From positions 103,925,142-103,989,141 of the forward strand of contig CM049306.1 of NCBI GenBank assembly GCA_026874595.1: 64,000 nucleotides of DNA, given 5' to 3'. The DNA comes from Sipunculus nudus. Lineage: Eukaryota; Annelida; Sipuncula; Golfingiida; Sipunculidae. Both the position numbers and the translations under genes were made by a program. This document shows, in pieces, positions 37,868 to 48,300 of the stretch (the first letter of the stretch is position 1; each line of letters starts with the position of its first letter). A model generated the notes under the pieces. The model had not been told where the DNA came from. It saw nothing but the letters and a program-made list of their open reading frames with translations, and did no database searches.

Positions 37868-38674
37868 TTACAGCTAGAGAAGAACAAAAGTGATCCGTAA
37901 TCAACTTTCTTTAAAAAGGTCAAAATTAAACCCTCATTAGTTCATAATAAATATGGAACTGAGCAACTGATTTTTTAATGTTCATTGTTAAAATTCTGAT
38001 CAACCATTTTTAACCTGGTAGAAACCTTGCTAACACTATCAATATATTAAAGATTGATGTATGACCCAAATTTTGTGAAAACACAATTTTAATTTCTAAT
38101 ACTAATTAGAATTATTATATTAATTATCAAATAATGAAAATGTTACCATCCTGTTCAGAGTATATTTTATTTAAATACTGAATGTAAATCTGAACATATA
38201 AAAATGTCATTAATATTAGTAAACTTTTTGTATGAATTCTATGTTCCATTCTGATTAATATAATTGGTTGCAAACATCATACATGTGATGATTCAATATA
38301 TCATATGAATAAATAAGAAATTTATAATGCACAGATTGAATTATGAATTTCAGAAATGAAAAATTATGTATGGAAATAAAAATTAAAATATCAACAAACT
38401 GATAAATAATTAAAGGCTGCTTTTGATATTATTATATTTAAAATTCTGGAATATATGTTTAAAAAGACAGAATCTTAAAATTTGTTAATAAAGGATAGAA
38501 TCTTTATTCCCCCCCCCCCCCCCCCCCCCCCCCCGCTTTTCACTTTTCTAGTTATTATCTGTTTCTTGGAACAGCCCTTCCAATCACGACTGTTATCCGC
38601 CATGCTTAATTTCTTACCCCTAACTGGAACTCTTGTAAAATTGTGTTTGCAGAACTTCCTTCGCTCTCCGCCAT
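16276..38674 (-). CDS. C2H2 zinc-finger protein with 15 fingers (12-exon gene)
   Basis: Coding join, transcript order: 38674-38618, 37523-37385, 29299-29027, 28417-28234, 23217-23168, 22382-22169, 21717-21647, 21076-20878, 20270-20182, 19784-19580, 17861-17659, 16922-16276. All borders are GT..AG and phases match at each junction. The total is 2331 nt, giving 776 residues. A short helical N-terminal segment with Gln-Ala-Trp spans about residues 1-66. A Glu/Ser-rich linker and basic patch (KKGGRRSKSAR) follow. Fifteen C2H2 fingers lie at about 140-626, five of them cut by introns, with several TGEKP-type linkers. A 150-residue acidic Ser/Thr/Val tail ends at QELS. It is probably a nuclear DNA-binding transcription factor. 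DNA target and orthologue are unknown. Large introns hold H4, H5 and H6. Confidence 0.85.
17659..17861 (-). CDS. 15-finger gene, coding exon 11 (fingers 11-12, start of 13)
   Basis: 203 nt. The joined linker reads TGEKPHK-CNVC, confirming the splice across the 77-bp array. Fingers CNVCGKQFAQLSSLRCH and CQICSKSFIQKSHLTLH, then CPHCDMKFYRK cut seven residues after the second Cys. Donor GTAAGT. Confidence 0.92.
18145..18194. repeat. AT-rich microsatellite in an intron
   Basis: Interrupted TA repeat in the intron between exons 10 and 11. Confidence 0.8.
18960..19640 (-). repeat. 77-bp tandem array copying the end of exon 10 and its splice donor
   Basis: Eight copies with donors at about 19031, 19108, 19185, 19262, 19339, 19416, 19492 and 19570 (period 77). 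Each carries about 49 nt of exon (the VHMRTHTGEKPHK coding end) plus about 28 nt of intron beginning with the donor. The copy at 19570 is the true exon end. The others lie downstream in the intron. Most keep GTAAGT, while one is ATAAGT. Confidence 0.93.
19580..19784 (-). CDS. 15-finger gene, coding exon 10 (end of finger 8, fingers 9-10)
   Basis: 205 nt between TTGTTCAG and GTAAGT: VHQKIHSGDKPY, CGTCGKRFRAKSNLQRH, CKECNRSFTVKRCLIVH, TGEKPHK. It ends two bases into the Lys codon of the linker. Length and phases equal exon 3 of the neighbouring gene (46979-47183). Confidence 0.92.
20182..20270 (-). CDS. 15-finger gene, coding exon 9 (first half of finger 8)
   Basis: 89 nt between CTCTGACAG and GTAAGT: a charged spacer (DSEQLDRDKKKDH) and CNICGKTFSTHGNMI. 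Finger 8 is completed by VHQKIH in exon 10. Confidence 0.87.
20276..20874. repeat. 25-bp minisatellite filling an entire intron
   Basis: About 23 copies of a unit like 'tgagatgcctgacattatcactgag' occupy nearly the whole 607-bp intron between exons 8 and 9, from just inside the donor to just before the acceptor. Copies vary by substitutions and small deletions. Confidence 0.92.
20878..21076 (-). CDS. 15-finger gene, coding exon 8 (end of finger 5, fingers 6-7)
   Basis: 199 nt. VHQKMH completes finger 5. Then CSQCQYESSLKSNLVRH and CKYCRLGFTSQDLLNQH with H-x4-H. The donor is GTAAGG after GAAAT. Continuing past it would hit TAA at once. Confidence 0.88.
21548..21665 (-). repeat. ~35-bp tandem copies of an exon end with its donor
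   Basis: Three to four copies of ACAACACAAGGGGTGCTACAAG plus a following GTATG/ACTCTGT segment. They start inside exon 7 and continue into its intron. Some copies keep a GTATG donor-like end and others have lost it. Confidence 0.85.
21647..21717 (-). CDS. 15-finger gene, coding exon 7 (first half of finger 5)
   Basis: 71 nt: KFDEPYVYHCEECGKSCP ending in CTACAAG before GTATGT. It is completed by VHQKMH in exon 8. The exon end is duplicated in the intron (see repeat at 21548-21665). Confidence 0.87.
22169..22382 (-). CDS. 15-finger gene, coding exon 6 (fingers 3 and 4)
   Basis: 214 nt. Fingers CKICKKGFSFRGNMLRH and CLFCPLTFTEKGSALKH are joined by EGSKPHK. Acceptor CTTCATAG, donor GTAAGT. Confidence 0.9.
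23168..23217 (-). CDS. 15-finger gene, 50-nt micro-exon 5
   Basis: Between TTATTTCAG and GTAAGT. It encodes TLNIESPPVMLSDKKI, a short spacer. Phases (2 in, 1 out) fit both neighbours exactly, and this is what identifies so small an exon. The preceding intron (23218-28233) contains element H4. Confidence 0.8.
23527..28148 (+). mobile_element. Helentron-like element H4 (long, internally arrayed)
   Basis: Starts ACAAGTGACCCAAGGGTC after an A. The closing hairpin (GCTCTGATGACTTTCAGTCAGC..GCTA) ends at 28148. The first 350 bp match H1. The middle (25500-27800) has a different unit of about 460-480 bp and the last 200 bp match the 337-bp unit of H5/H8. Internal ends reading GGTTCGCTAAAAA at about 26408 and 27794 suggest other insertions are nested here. 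It lies in intron 4 of the 15-finger gene. No coding capacity. Confidence 0.55.
25500..27800 (+). repeat. Diverged ~470-bp repeat units inside H4
   Basis: Repeated landmarks include GTCAATG(T/C)AGGTGGC(A/G)CCACC at about 25513, 25969 and 27309. Others are 'aactc(c/g)gccaaaattcaccgaac', 'accattcgaacaaa' and 'atttctgtgaaatattg(a/g)acaatttggct'. Spacing is irregular, with two partial units near 26930 and 27120. Confidence 0.7.
28234..28417 (-). CDS. 15-finger gene, coding exon 4 (end of finger 1, finger 2)
   Basis: 184 nt. It opens THMKIMH, which completes finger 1 with 12-residue spacing and H-x4-H. Finger 2 is CAKCGYEGSDQEKVKVH and H. Donor GTAAGT. Confidence 0.88.
29027..29299 (-). CDS. 15-finger gene, coding exon 3 (linker, basic patch, half of finger 1)
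   Basis: 273 nt with acceptor TCTGTGTCAG and donor GTAAGA. It encodes an acidic Ser/Glu-rich stretch, KKGGRRSKSAR, and the first half of finger 1 (CQVCGKSLAHRSSYR). Confidence 0.85.
30420..31440 (+). repeat. 280-bp tandem units of H5
   Basis: Units start at about 30429, 30711, 30989 and 31259, each with GGTGG(A/C)GCCACCT, 'aagaaagct(g/a)tccaggatgtat' and 'gagatatgagcttggatgtctgcagcgt'. Confidence 0.88.
31472..34016 (+). mobile_element. Helentron-like element H6 nested in H5
   Basis: Starts ACAAGGGACCCATGGGTC after an A and ends GACTTATAGTCAGCTGAGCTA before AAAAA. The flanks join as '..ctacatttgtat' and 'tttcctgctcggtcaaacggttcccgag', which is continuous in H8 near 54380-54430 (reverse). H6 therefore landed in an older H5. 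Body has duplicated 'aacttgaataaaa' to 'tggttttgatat(a/t)aggcagtc' segments. Same subfamily as H2 and H7. Confidence 0.8.
34629..37140 (+). repeat. 337-bp tandem units of H5
   Basis: Units start with CAGGTGGCGCCACCAGTCTG at about 34629, 34969, 35309, 35634, 35973, 36308, 36648 and 36842. The last step is only about 190 bp, a truncated unit. Shared landmarks include 'gtaacagagacctaattt', 'gaagattctaggtccag' and 'caaaaatagagaaaa'. Confidence 0.93.
37385..37523 (-). CDS. 15-finger gene, coding exon 2 (N-terminal helical segment)
   Basis: 139 nt between TTTGACAG and GTGAGG. It encodes a Gln/Glu/Met-rich helical segment with QAWEQW near its middle. Phase is 0 in and 1 out. The leftover G joins GT of exon 3 to give Gly. 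Confidence 0.75.
37800..37866. repeat. (AT)n microsatellite
   Basis: About 30 AT dinucleotides in intron 1 of the 15-finger gene. Confidence 0.97.
38509..38534. repeat. 26-base poly-C run (poly-G on the transcribed strand)
   Basis: Uninterrupted C run. On the gene's sense strand it is G26, about 85 nt downstream of the exon 1 donor. Confidence 0.97.
38618..38674 (-). CDS. 15-finger gene, coding exon 1
   Basis: Nineteen codons from ATG at 38674 in a good context (CACCATGGCG), starting MAESEG and ending FQLG in phase 0 at donor GTAAGA. A 26-C run lies about 85 bp into the following intron. The start is inferred, but phase and donor fit exon 2. Confidence 0.7.
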
Positions 38675-39237
38675 GGTGACGAATAGCTGTGATAAGATCA
38701 AAAGCGACAGACAGATCACAAACCCTGTTCACCAAGGTTATGCCTTGAAACCTTGCAGTAACCCAAGATTTTCAGCCATGGCCAAGATCGATCACGCTCG
38801 ATCTGACACCGTGCACCGCGGAGCTAGCCCAGTTTTGGCCTCAGTTTCGTAAATTTCCAACCCTTGCAAATAATGTTCCCTGTTATCTAATAAATTTGAA
38901 AATCTAAAGAACGCGAGATCAGTTGGATTAAAATGATGATTTTTTTGTGTGAAATGACAAAGGACAAAAATGCTATAAATACCCTGAAATGTTTTCACAG
39001 TTATGGTAAATGAAAATGAATATCGTTGAGAACTCTTACTATTTAATTTGTTTATAATAGAAATGATTTCCAAAAGTGATATCCAAACACAGTTTGTTCA
39101 TACTTTGCTTGATTGATGCAAATTTGCTTACGAAGCGAATTCTAAAAATGTGATGCTACAAATATGGCTGCTGTCAATTCGATGTCATGATCACTTTCTG
39201 AAACAGTTATGCCAGCCGGTTTTTAGTGACTTTGGCC
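38675..39237. promoter_or_regulatory. Probable bidirectional promoter between two zinc-finger genes
   Basis: These 563 bp separate divergent start codons at 38674 (minus) and 39238 (plus). The region has more CpG than its surroundings near the minus-strand start (CGATCACGCTCGATC, CACCGCGGAGC at 38789-38823). ATGGCGG at the minus start and AATATGGCTGC near 39160 resemble YY1-type sites. No TATA box stands out. Function is inferred from layout. Confidence 0.5.
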
Positions 39238-39312
39238 ATGTCTGTGGTGGTACACCAGCCTTTTGTTGATATGGAAGTAAACACAGGGTGCTTTCGACAG
39301 TTTAAAGATTTG
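39238..39312 (+). CDS. 8-finger gene, coding exon 1
   Basis: Twenty-five codons from ATG in GGCCATGTCT, ending FRQFKDL in phase 0 before donor GTACGT. Support comes from phase 0 match to exon 2, position opposite the neighbour's first exon, and F at -4 from the junction in both genes. The start was not confirmed by transcript. Confidence 0.62.
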
Positions 39313-42300
39313 GTACGTGTTAATGCAAGGATATTTTATCATGACTTAGTGTTGAAAATTCTGCAAGGTGATCGGTCAGTGTGCATACAGTTTTACTTGA
39401 CTATCACACTAAGGGGCTGTTCCAAAGGAAAAAGCCCGCCTCGAGACCAGTGTTGAAACGATACAATTTAAAAGGTTACACTCTTTTCGCAAATAATACC
39501 TCATATACTTTTTCAGAAAAACGTTTCTTTAATAAATTATATAATCACAATTGGTGATTGGTGACTCTTCAAGGTTCACAGTGGTCAAACGTGTCTTGTT
39601 TAGCTCATTTCAAGGCAGTGACATTTAATTGTGGGACAAATGTTCAGATCATACTGATGTATGCCTTATTTCAAGTATTTGTATTATAACTACCATATAT
39701 ATGTTTATAATTGTACTGGTATGATTAACTAATGTTAGAATAGGGATAAATTTATTTGAACCATGGGAAAATTGTTTATTAATTATTAAATCAAGCTTAT
39801 AAAATTAAATGAACAAATAGTAATTGCAGTAAAATTGGTATTTATCTATATCATGGAACATTTATATATCCATTACTATGCTCTAAAAGTTAAACCAGTG
39901 TAGAATTTAACTAATGCAGTATAACTAATAAATATAGTGAAAAAAATGTTTCCATCTCTGAAATTGAATGCAACATATATTGCCATATATTATACTGCCC
40001 ATATAGTATATAATGACAGTCAATATATGAGAGTAACTGCATGGTATATTCCAATAATATATGAGAATCACATAAATTGATAATAATTTCTTCTTTTACA
40101 AATACTGATAATTGATTAAGTGTAATCAAATTACAATGATTTTATCTTCACCTGGAGCAATGTACAAGATTATAACAGTGAGGTCAGTTGAAATTGGGGC
40201 ATTTTTCTGGTGGCTCCCTCTTATGGTCATATCAGTTAATGTGTGTTAATGTGTTGTGTTATATTGGCACTGTGGCATACTACATTTTTAAGGTTCTTGT
40301 TCCCGCAGTGACCTCACCAATGTGAGAATAGATAAATTTTAATGTAGTCACATAATTTTTAGTGATTTTTATGCATTTTGTGAATTGTGTGGAGGTAACC
40401 AATGAAAACAGCTGAACTGCCTTTGGCAAAGACCGGATTGCCTGTGTGGTTGTCTCCAGGATTATGGACTATTGTGCATATGATCAATAACCCCTGCTGT
40501 AAATGATGGATTTAAGCATGTTTGGCCTGACATTTTGTCCCCATTGGAATACACATGATGCTTTCAACACGGTCTGTATACTGACTTGCCTGAGGTCAGT
40601 TATCACCCACTGTATGCATATTTCCTTATTGTGTGCTACACGAGCTTCCCACGGGCATAGCTATGTACACGCTAAGCCAATCAGATTTCTTCTACCAGTT
40701 CTGTAGATTTGTTTAAACGCAGAGCCAATCAGATTTTACCTTATCCAGCGAAAACTGACTGGGTGTTTCCATACCTGAAAAATCCTGTTATTTCTCACAG
40801 CGTGTGAGTGGAAGGTCATCGGGGCCAGGAGGTCTGATGCACTGTGTTCAGAGAGTGGGGGGGGGGGGGGGGGGGGAGGTTGATTGCCCAGGCCTAAAAA
40901 ATTAATCCTTAACAATTAAAAAAAGGAACAGACCTCCTGGACTCCCCATGCATGGGTCCACTTCTGCTGCTAATGAGGTATACATATTTCCGTTTCTTTT
41001 TTCAGGAACAGCTTTCTTGCCTTGAAATGTACATTTTAATCATCTTTCATGTCTTCCTCACATGAACCTAGCTTTTCTTTATACAACTAACAATAATTAC
41101 CATTTAAAGATCATCAAAAATCTGAATGCCATCCATAAATTCTGGTTAGCAAATGTAAACATCATCACTGACCAGGTGTTCTAGTTAAACATATTTATTT
41201 ATGAATTTCTTGCCAAAAACACAGCGGCACAAAATAAATGTAAAATAATATTTGTAGCTTTTTCTTGTACATATCTTATTGAGACAGTGTCTGACTGAAA
41301 ACCTTTTTTTTTTCTTTCAACATTTAGAATAAAAAAATGAGTCAACATTCCTCAGATCTCGGTTAATACATCTCCCCAACCCAGGTAAAAAGCCTGGTAT
41401 ACCAGGTTTATCAGTTAGTTTATCATATTATATAGGAAAATGCCAGTTTATGATGTCACCTATGGTCTAAGTTACACAGCACTTTACATACTAACTATAT
41501 CCCAAGCGCTGTTTGTTTTGGCCTGGTCCCTACACGAGAGGGGAGCATTGTATGTTGGGCCAATCAGATGAGAGCTGGTGCTGGAAGTTACATCCTCTAT
41601 GATTTGCTAAAATGGTCACATGATTTATAGCAAATATAAATGCTGTTGGCAAAAATTTTTAGGGGTGGAAGAGGCAATTGTGTATGAGCTAGACTACAAA
41701 CTGATTCCATAAATATTTGTGGTCCTCTTGAATGCGTGTTAACAGTGCCCATATGCAACAAGAAATCTACATAATTGGGACGTGTTTCCAGCAAAACAGT
41801 TTACAAGCCAAGCAAGGAATGCACAGAGCCAATGTTGATACATTTCGTTTTGAGTGACAGCTCATCGCCTCGGCAACCGTTTGAATAGGCCACAGGCTCA
41901 GAGATTATGGCCCAACACGTTGTTGGCAGAGGTCCTTGTGCATACAGAATGCCTGGCAGGTGAGCTGTATAAATTTAAAAGAACTGTAACAACATTTGCT
42001 CCGTGCACACCTCGCTGGCTGATTTCTGTTTTGCTGGCAACAGATGCATGGCTACGCTAACATAGTTGTTATGTCATAATTGGTCAATGATGCCATAACG
42101 CAGATCTAGAGAGCAATTTAAATTCAACTATTATTTACCAAGAGTAAAACTGTCATCAAACGGCGCTTGAAGCACAGCTATGGGCGGGGCAATGTTGCCT
42201 GTTGAGTGTTTGTTAACTGACATTTGGTTGGCTGCTAGTCACGTCATACACACGTTTTTCAGCAGACACCAACCAGCCACCTGGTGTTTAAGTCTATCAT

Positions 42301-45300
42301 AAAAGGTCAAACCAGGCAGCATATAAAAAAAAATCAATAGAAGTGCAAGATTGCTGCTGCCTTTGGAGCGTAGATGTCACCAAAATACATTCACAAGCAT
42401 AACTGAACTACTATATATATATATATTATACATGTCAGTCAACCCTCAAAACACAACTTGCCCTGCCCTATTCCTCGAATATAGATTTCTATATTACACT
42501 TAATAGGGAAAGGCCACCAGGAAATATCCTGAATTGCTGATCATACATAGTTCCTTTTGCTATTTAGGCTTTAAAGGGGATCTAAAGCTTTGCATGTATT
42601 AAATTAATTAATTCCTCATATGATGAGCAATGCATGCATCATCCTCAGCATATACACAACCAAGCAGCACAATGATTACTAGGCACAAAACATGTTTAAG
42701 TATGAGTTTTTAGCTCAGCTGACTATAAGTCATCTGAGCTACAGTCATGGTCCATTGTCCGTCTGTCCATCCATCTGTCCGGATGTCTGTCCGTAAGACT
42801 GGCACGTTTCAACACCATTGGACCTATGAATCTGAAATTCGCCATACAGTTAGATGTCCCCAAAATCTCCTACCATGCCGAAAATTGGGTCAATAGGACT
42901 TCGTTCCTTCGAGATATTAAGGAAAAACCTCAATTTTTTATTAGAAATCTATTTTCGCAATTCAGGACTGCCTAATATCAAAACCACTCATCTGGTTTTC
43001 TTCATATTAACCATAAATATTCCTCTATATAGTTCCTATGTACATGCCATTTTTATACCAAAAATTAGATCAAAAGATGTTAATTTTTTTAAATATTGGC
43101 AAAAATATAAAATTGGTACCTTAAATTTTGCTGAAGTTTGACCATGGCACTTTTTTTTCCTGTAAGTACTGTGGATTTAATTTTCACAGCATGTTTTTGT
43201 TAGCATTTTGTCTGTTAACACCAAAAATTTGAAACCAGTTGATCAAAAACTGTAGATTTTATTTAAGTGTTCAAGCACCATGTCACATCAAGTTTACATC
43301 AAGCTAGTGTTATGCTGTTTGCTAGAGCTCAGCTCCCGAGCTTCAGCTCTAAGTTCCTTAAATTTAGCATACAGTTAGATGTCTCCAAAATCCCCTATCA
43401 TGCCAAGAATTTGATCACTAGGACTTAATTCCTTCGAAATATTAATGAAAAACTTAATTTTTCCATTAAAAACCTATTGTTACACTGTAAGACTGCCTAA
43501 TATCAAAACCACTGATCTGACTTTGATCATATATAATATACATATTTTTCTATACATTCTCTATGCACATGCCAGAAATGATGTCAGTATTGCGTAATTG
43601 TTTTAAGTAATGGGCCCAAACATAATGCACTTTTTTAAAAAAATCAAGTTATTGGTATAAATATAAAATTAGTACCTTAAATTTTGCCAAACTTTGACCA
43701 TGGCACATTTGTTTCCTGAGAGCACTGTTGATATAGTTTTCATATCATGCACACATAAGGATTTCATCTTTGTAGTTTAGAAAGCTGAAAGAAATTGGCC
43801 AAATATTATAGCTTTTATTAATGTTTTTATGAGACCGTGTCAGACCCAGGCTTAATCCAGCCCCTCTTCAGTCACCTGTATGTTGACCTTGTTGACCTTT
43901 CATTAGATTATGCATGCTTGAGCGAAGCATACACTGGGGCAGCCAGGCATCTAATGCCCAGCCACTGTTGATCCAGGTGTCCAACCAAACTCATCTAGTA
44001 GTTGTTTTGAAGAACAACATAACAATAAACAATAAATTAATAATTTTTTATAACAAATTAAAGAAAAATTAATAGAAAAGGAATTTGTTAGTTGATGAGT
44101 AACAGAAAATTAACTTGCAGTTACTGATGATGTAAGTATTTTGTATGGATGGATAGAATGTCAGTGTCAATGTTATTCCAGATAACACCATGCAGTCACC
44201 TATGGTATTTTTCAGTGAAATTTTAATGATAAAAAATAAATCATATTATTCATTACTAATCATTAGGGATCATATGAAGGAAATTAATGATAGACAAAGA
44301 TGCAGTTGATAATATTAATCTAGATTCCTACTGTGTCTAGTGTGTAGATTGATGTGAAAGTAGTCCAAAGTGAATATATTACATTTATTTTTTTAATATA
44401 AATAAAAGCCATAAAACCAGGTACTTCTGATCATTATTTAAATTTGTGAATTTTGTATATTCTGGATTCTCAACATCTTTGTTTGGCTAAAAGTGAATAA
44501 ATACTAGACATGATGCGAATGCTTTTCAAATGTACTTGAATACGAATATGAATATGTAATGCATTAAAAAAATTTATTGCATAAGAATGGGAATTCAGGT
44601 AAAAATGAAAGTATTTGAATACCAGTGCAGATACTTTCAAAATGTATTCATGAATGCATTCATGAATGTATTCTATAATATTATTTCAACAATCATTTCA
44701 GTTATTTTATTTTAAAAAATCATATGATTTTCTTATTATTTTTTTAAATAAAATTATATTGGCACAATATTTGTTATTAAATTTTAATAAATAGTTAAAC
44801 TCTTTTATTATATGTGCTGCTTATAAGTTATATGGCCAAGTCAAAATCTGTGTGACAATAGCACTCCATTTGTTAATAAAATAAATGAAATCAGTCCTCT
44901 TCCCTGTCTCCAAAGATACTATCAAAATCATACATAAGCTAAACACCAACAACTCATAATAAAGCCTATATTTATAACCACACAAAACAAGCATGTGCCT
45001 CTTTCCCAAATCATATTTTTTATCATATATAACAGCTGAGCGCCGTGACCCATTGGTCCCTTGTTAACACTTAATTCTTCTTCAGTTTGTAGATGATTTA
45101 GTTCTTATTTTCATGAACTGTCTTGTACATTTTTGATGATATCAGCTCTTTATCTTTTTTTATTTATGTAGATAATCCAAGCAGTGTTGCTGGCCAAGAA
45201 TTTGCCAACAGAGGAACATCTTCAAGCTTGGATGCTGTATCATTCCTGTAAACAGCTGCTTCTACAGCTCTTCAGCTCATCAGGATTTCCGTTGGAGAAG

Positions 45301-48300
45301 GAACAAGGAACGCAGTATCATGAAGACAATCTAACAGACCCAGCACAGGCTTACACATGCTCCACAAAGTCTGATCCTCATAAAACACTTGTGGCTAAAG
45401 AAGATGTCAGGGGAAGTGAAACAGCAGAGCCAACCCAACCTAAAGACAGTAGACAGCCTGCAAGAAAGAGGGGCAGACCAAGAAAGTATCCCATCCAACC
45501 AGCACCCAAAGGTATCAGTGATAACAAAGATATTAAATCACCAGATGTTATCAGTAAGATAAACTCAAACAAGGGGTTTGATTTAAAAGATTCCAGCAGC
45601 ATAGGTTGTGAGCAGCATCAATCAGATGACTTGCCAGCATTGTCAGTGCATGGTCCAGGTGATGTCAACACAACTGATGGATTGGTCTCTGTCAGCTGCT
45701 GTACTACTACAGTGACATCTAGGACTGGTGATGTTGATGTCACAAACAGTAAATCATCCAAAAAAGGCATTTCTCTTTGTTCAGCTGAAAGCCTGCCAAA
45801 GAGCACCTTCAAGCATATAGAGAATGGTTCCAAGAGAGATGACTCTGATGAGGACAAAGATGGGAAGTTACAGGCATCAGACACTGGTCATTCAGATATT
45901 ACAGTGAATGACATTACTTTAGTTCCAAATACTCTTGGTTCCAAGGAAGATTCTTTTTTACAAACTCAAGAAAATCAAACCAGAAAGTCCAACAGACAGA
46001 GGAAGAAAACAAAGAAGGAGATCTGGTTTTTGATCCCCAAGAAAACCCAAAGAAGCCAAAGATCTGCAGCTACGGAAAAGAAAAATGAACCAAATACTAA
46101 ATCTGTGAAGTTGAAAGACAGAACAGTGAAAGAAAAGAGAAATGAACCAAACAGCAAATCTGTGACATTTAAGGAGAAAACAGTGAGAGAGAAGAAGGTT
46201 ACTACTGTAGAAAGTCTGACCTGTAAGCTGTGTGGCAGGGTGCTAGGCAATGCCTCCAACCTCAGAGGTACTGTGATCTGTTTAGGAACTACTAGTGTGC
46301 TGTCTGTAATAATTTCGGGGTTGCATATTTTTAAAATGTTATCTTTCTTTTAGGGGAAACTTCTTTTAAACTCCTTTCTTACTTGATCAGCTTTTTAAAA
46401 CTTTTTTGCGTAGATATCTTCAAAATTGTAATTTTCACCTGAAAACACTTTTCAGAACATTTTAATTATTAGCAACATTATGCTTTGTTCTCAAGTGTTT
46501 GACAATTTTACTGGAAATATGAAATACTGAGGACTAGAAACTAACCTTACAACTCCAAATGTCCTCCCTGGAGCTTGTTTTGAGAATCAAATACAGCAGA
46601 ATGTTATGCAAGTTAATACCTCAGTAAAGATTTTTTTTTTTTCGCATATTTAAAAAAATATTTTTCTCATAATATTTTTGTTACTATTTTTTCATAAAAT
46701 CCAAAGAGGAAGCTCTTTTTGTTTTCATGTTTGCAGTTTTCAAAGCTGTTGATATTAAAACAAGGTTGTTATATCATTCATTATTCATTCTGAATGATTT
46801 TTTTTAATGTAAGAAAATAGGTAAACATATGACACTTAAAAAGAGTGCATCTACACATGTATGTCACTTAATTATAACCATCTTAATTGTATTTGTCACA
46901 CAGTTAAACTTAATCCATAATAATAATATTATTTCACTTTCGGTTCACTGTATATAAAGTAAGATGCATTGTTTGCAGTTCATATGAGAAGTCACAGCGG
47001 TGAAAAACCACACAAATGTGGATTCTGTGAGAAGTCGTTCTCTACCATTACCAACAGGAGGCGCCATGAGCGGGGCCATAAAGGAGAAAGACCATACAAG
47101 TGTTCCACCTGTGAAAAAAGTTTCACTGAAAAGAAAACACTTACCATACATGAACGTATACATACAGGAGAGAGGCCTTTTAAGCGAGTTCCTTTAATTT
47201 TTTCTGTGATGGGTCAGCTTTAAAAATTTATCACCTGCAACTTAACAACAGACACTTTTGCCATTAAATGATTTAAGTCAGATTTCTGAAAATGATCATC
47301 TTCCTGATAGCCCAGCCTCTGGCTCAGTCATGCAGAGACCTTTCTTCAGCGGGCCTCCTGGCCTGATATCACATGGATTTTGACCTGGCATGCAGGTGAT
47401 GATGCCCAAATCATGACCAACCAAATCACTGCAAAAGTTAATGGTACACATTGTTTGCATGCTTAATCATTAAGGGAACAAATGCACCAGAACCTCATCA
47501 GGTGTAGAACTAGCCAATGATTGGTCAGATTCTGTTAATGCTGCCGATAGCCAGACAGGTGATTTAAAAGTAGCAACAGATTTACTTTGCGGTCCACCTG
47601 ACTGGTTTAAATTCTTTTATAATAATTCATGAAATAGCGCGCACATTTGAGCAAGAGACCTGGCTCTCAGGAAGATGTATACAATACTGCTAGACCTGAC
47701 GTTATCTATAGATGCATTCGAAATAAAAATCTAGGGACCAGATTTTTTTAGGCATCCAACATTTATATTTTATGACACATACCAGTATGATGTATTTCAT
47801 GTTAACATTTTATCTAAATGCAGATTTTTTGTGTAAATCTAAAACTTCTCTCTCAGGTTTAACCAAGGTTTTTACAGAAAGCACAAGTAGTTTTAATTAT
47901 TGGTATGTATTTGCTGGAGTGATTAATGTTGATATTTAGATTGATTTTTATTTTCTGTATTTCCAGTATTTTTAAACCCAGGGGGGACATTATTGCAGAT
48001 TTGTTTACCAATTGCCCACCAGAGGGCTGCACAATCTGATCATGAAGCACTCATGATATGTAACCATTTACAAAACACAATGTGTGACATAGATCCCATA
48101 TGAAATGTGGGTGGTTATACTCAGTTGCTCAGTATAATAAAATACAGAAAATCCTGAATGTTTATTCATTTACTTGTAGTCTACAGAAACAACAACACAA
48201 TTTGAAGGAGCTTTGTTTCAGGGCATATTTTGATGATTACTATTTTGCTTTTCAGTTGCCCAGTTTGCCAGAAAACCTTCTCCCACCCGTCAGCTTTGAC

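Noticed and set aside
42854-43141. 95-codon frame
   Set aside because: Part of element H7. Homologous frames in H6 are broken and run in unrelated ways.
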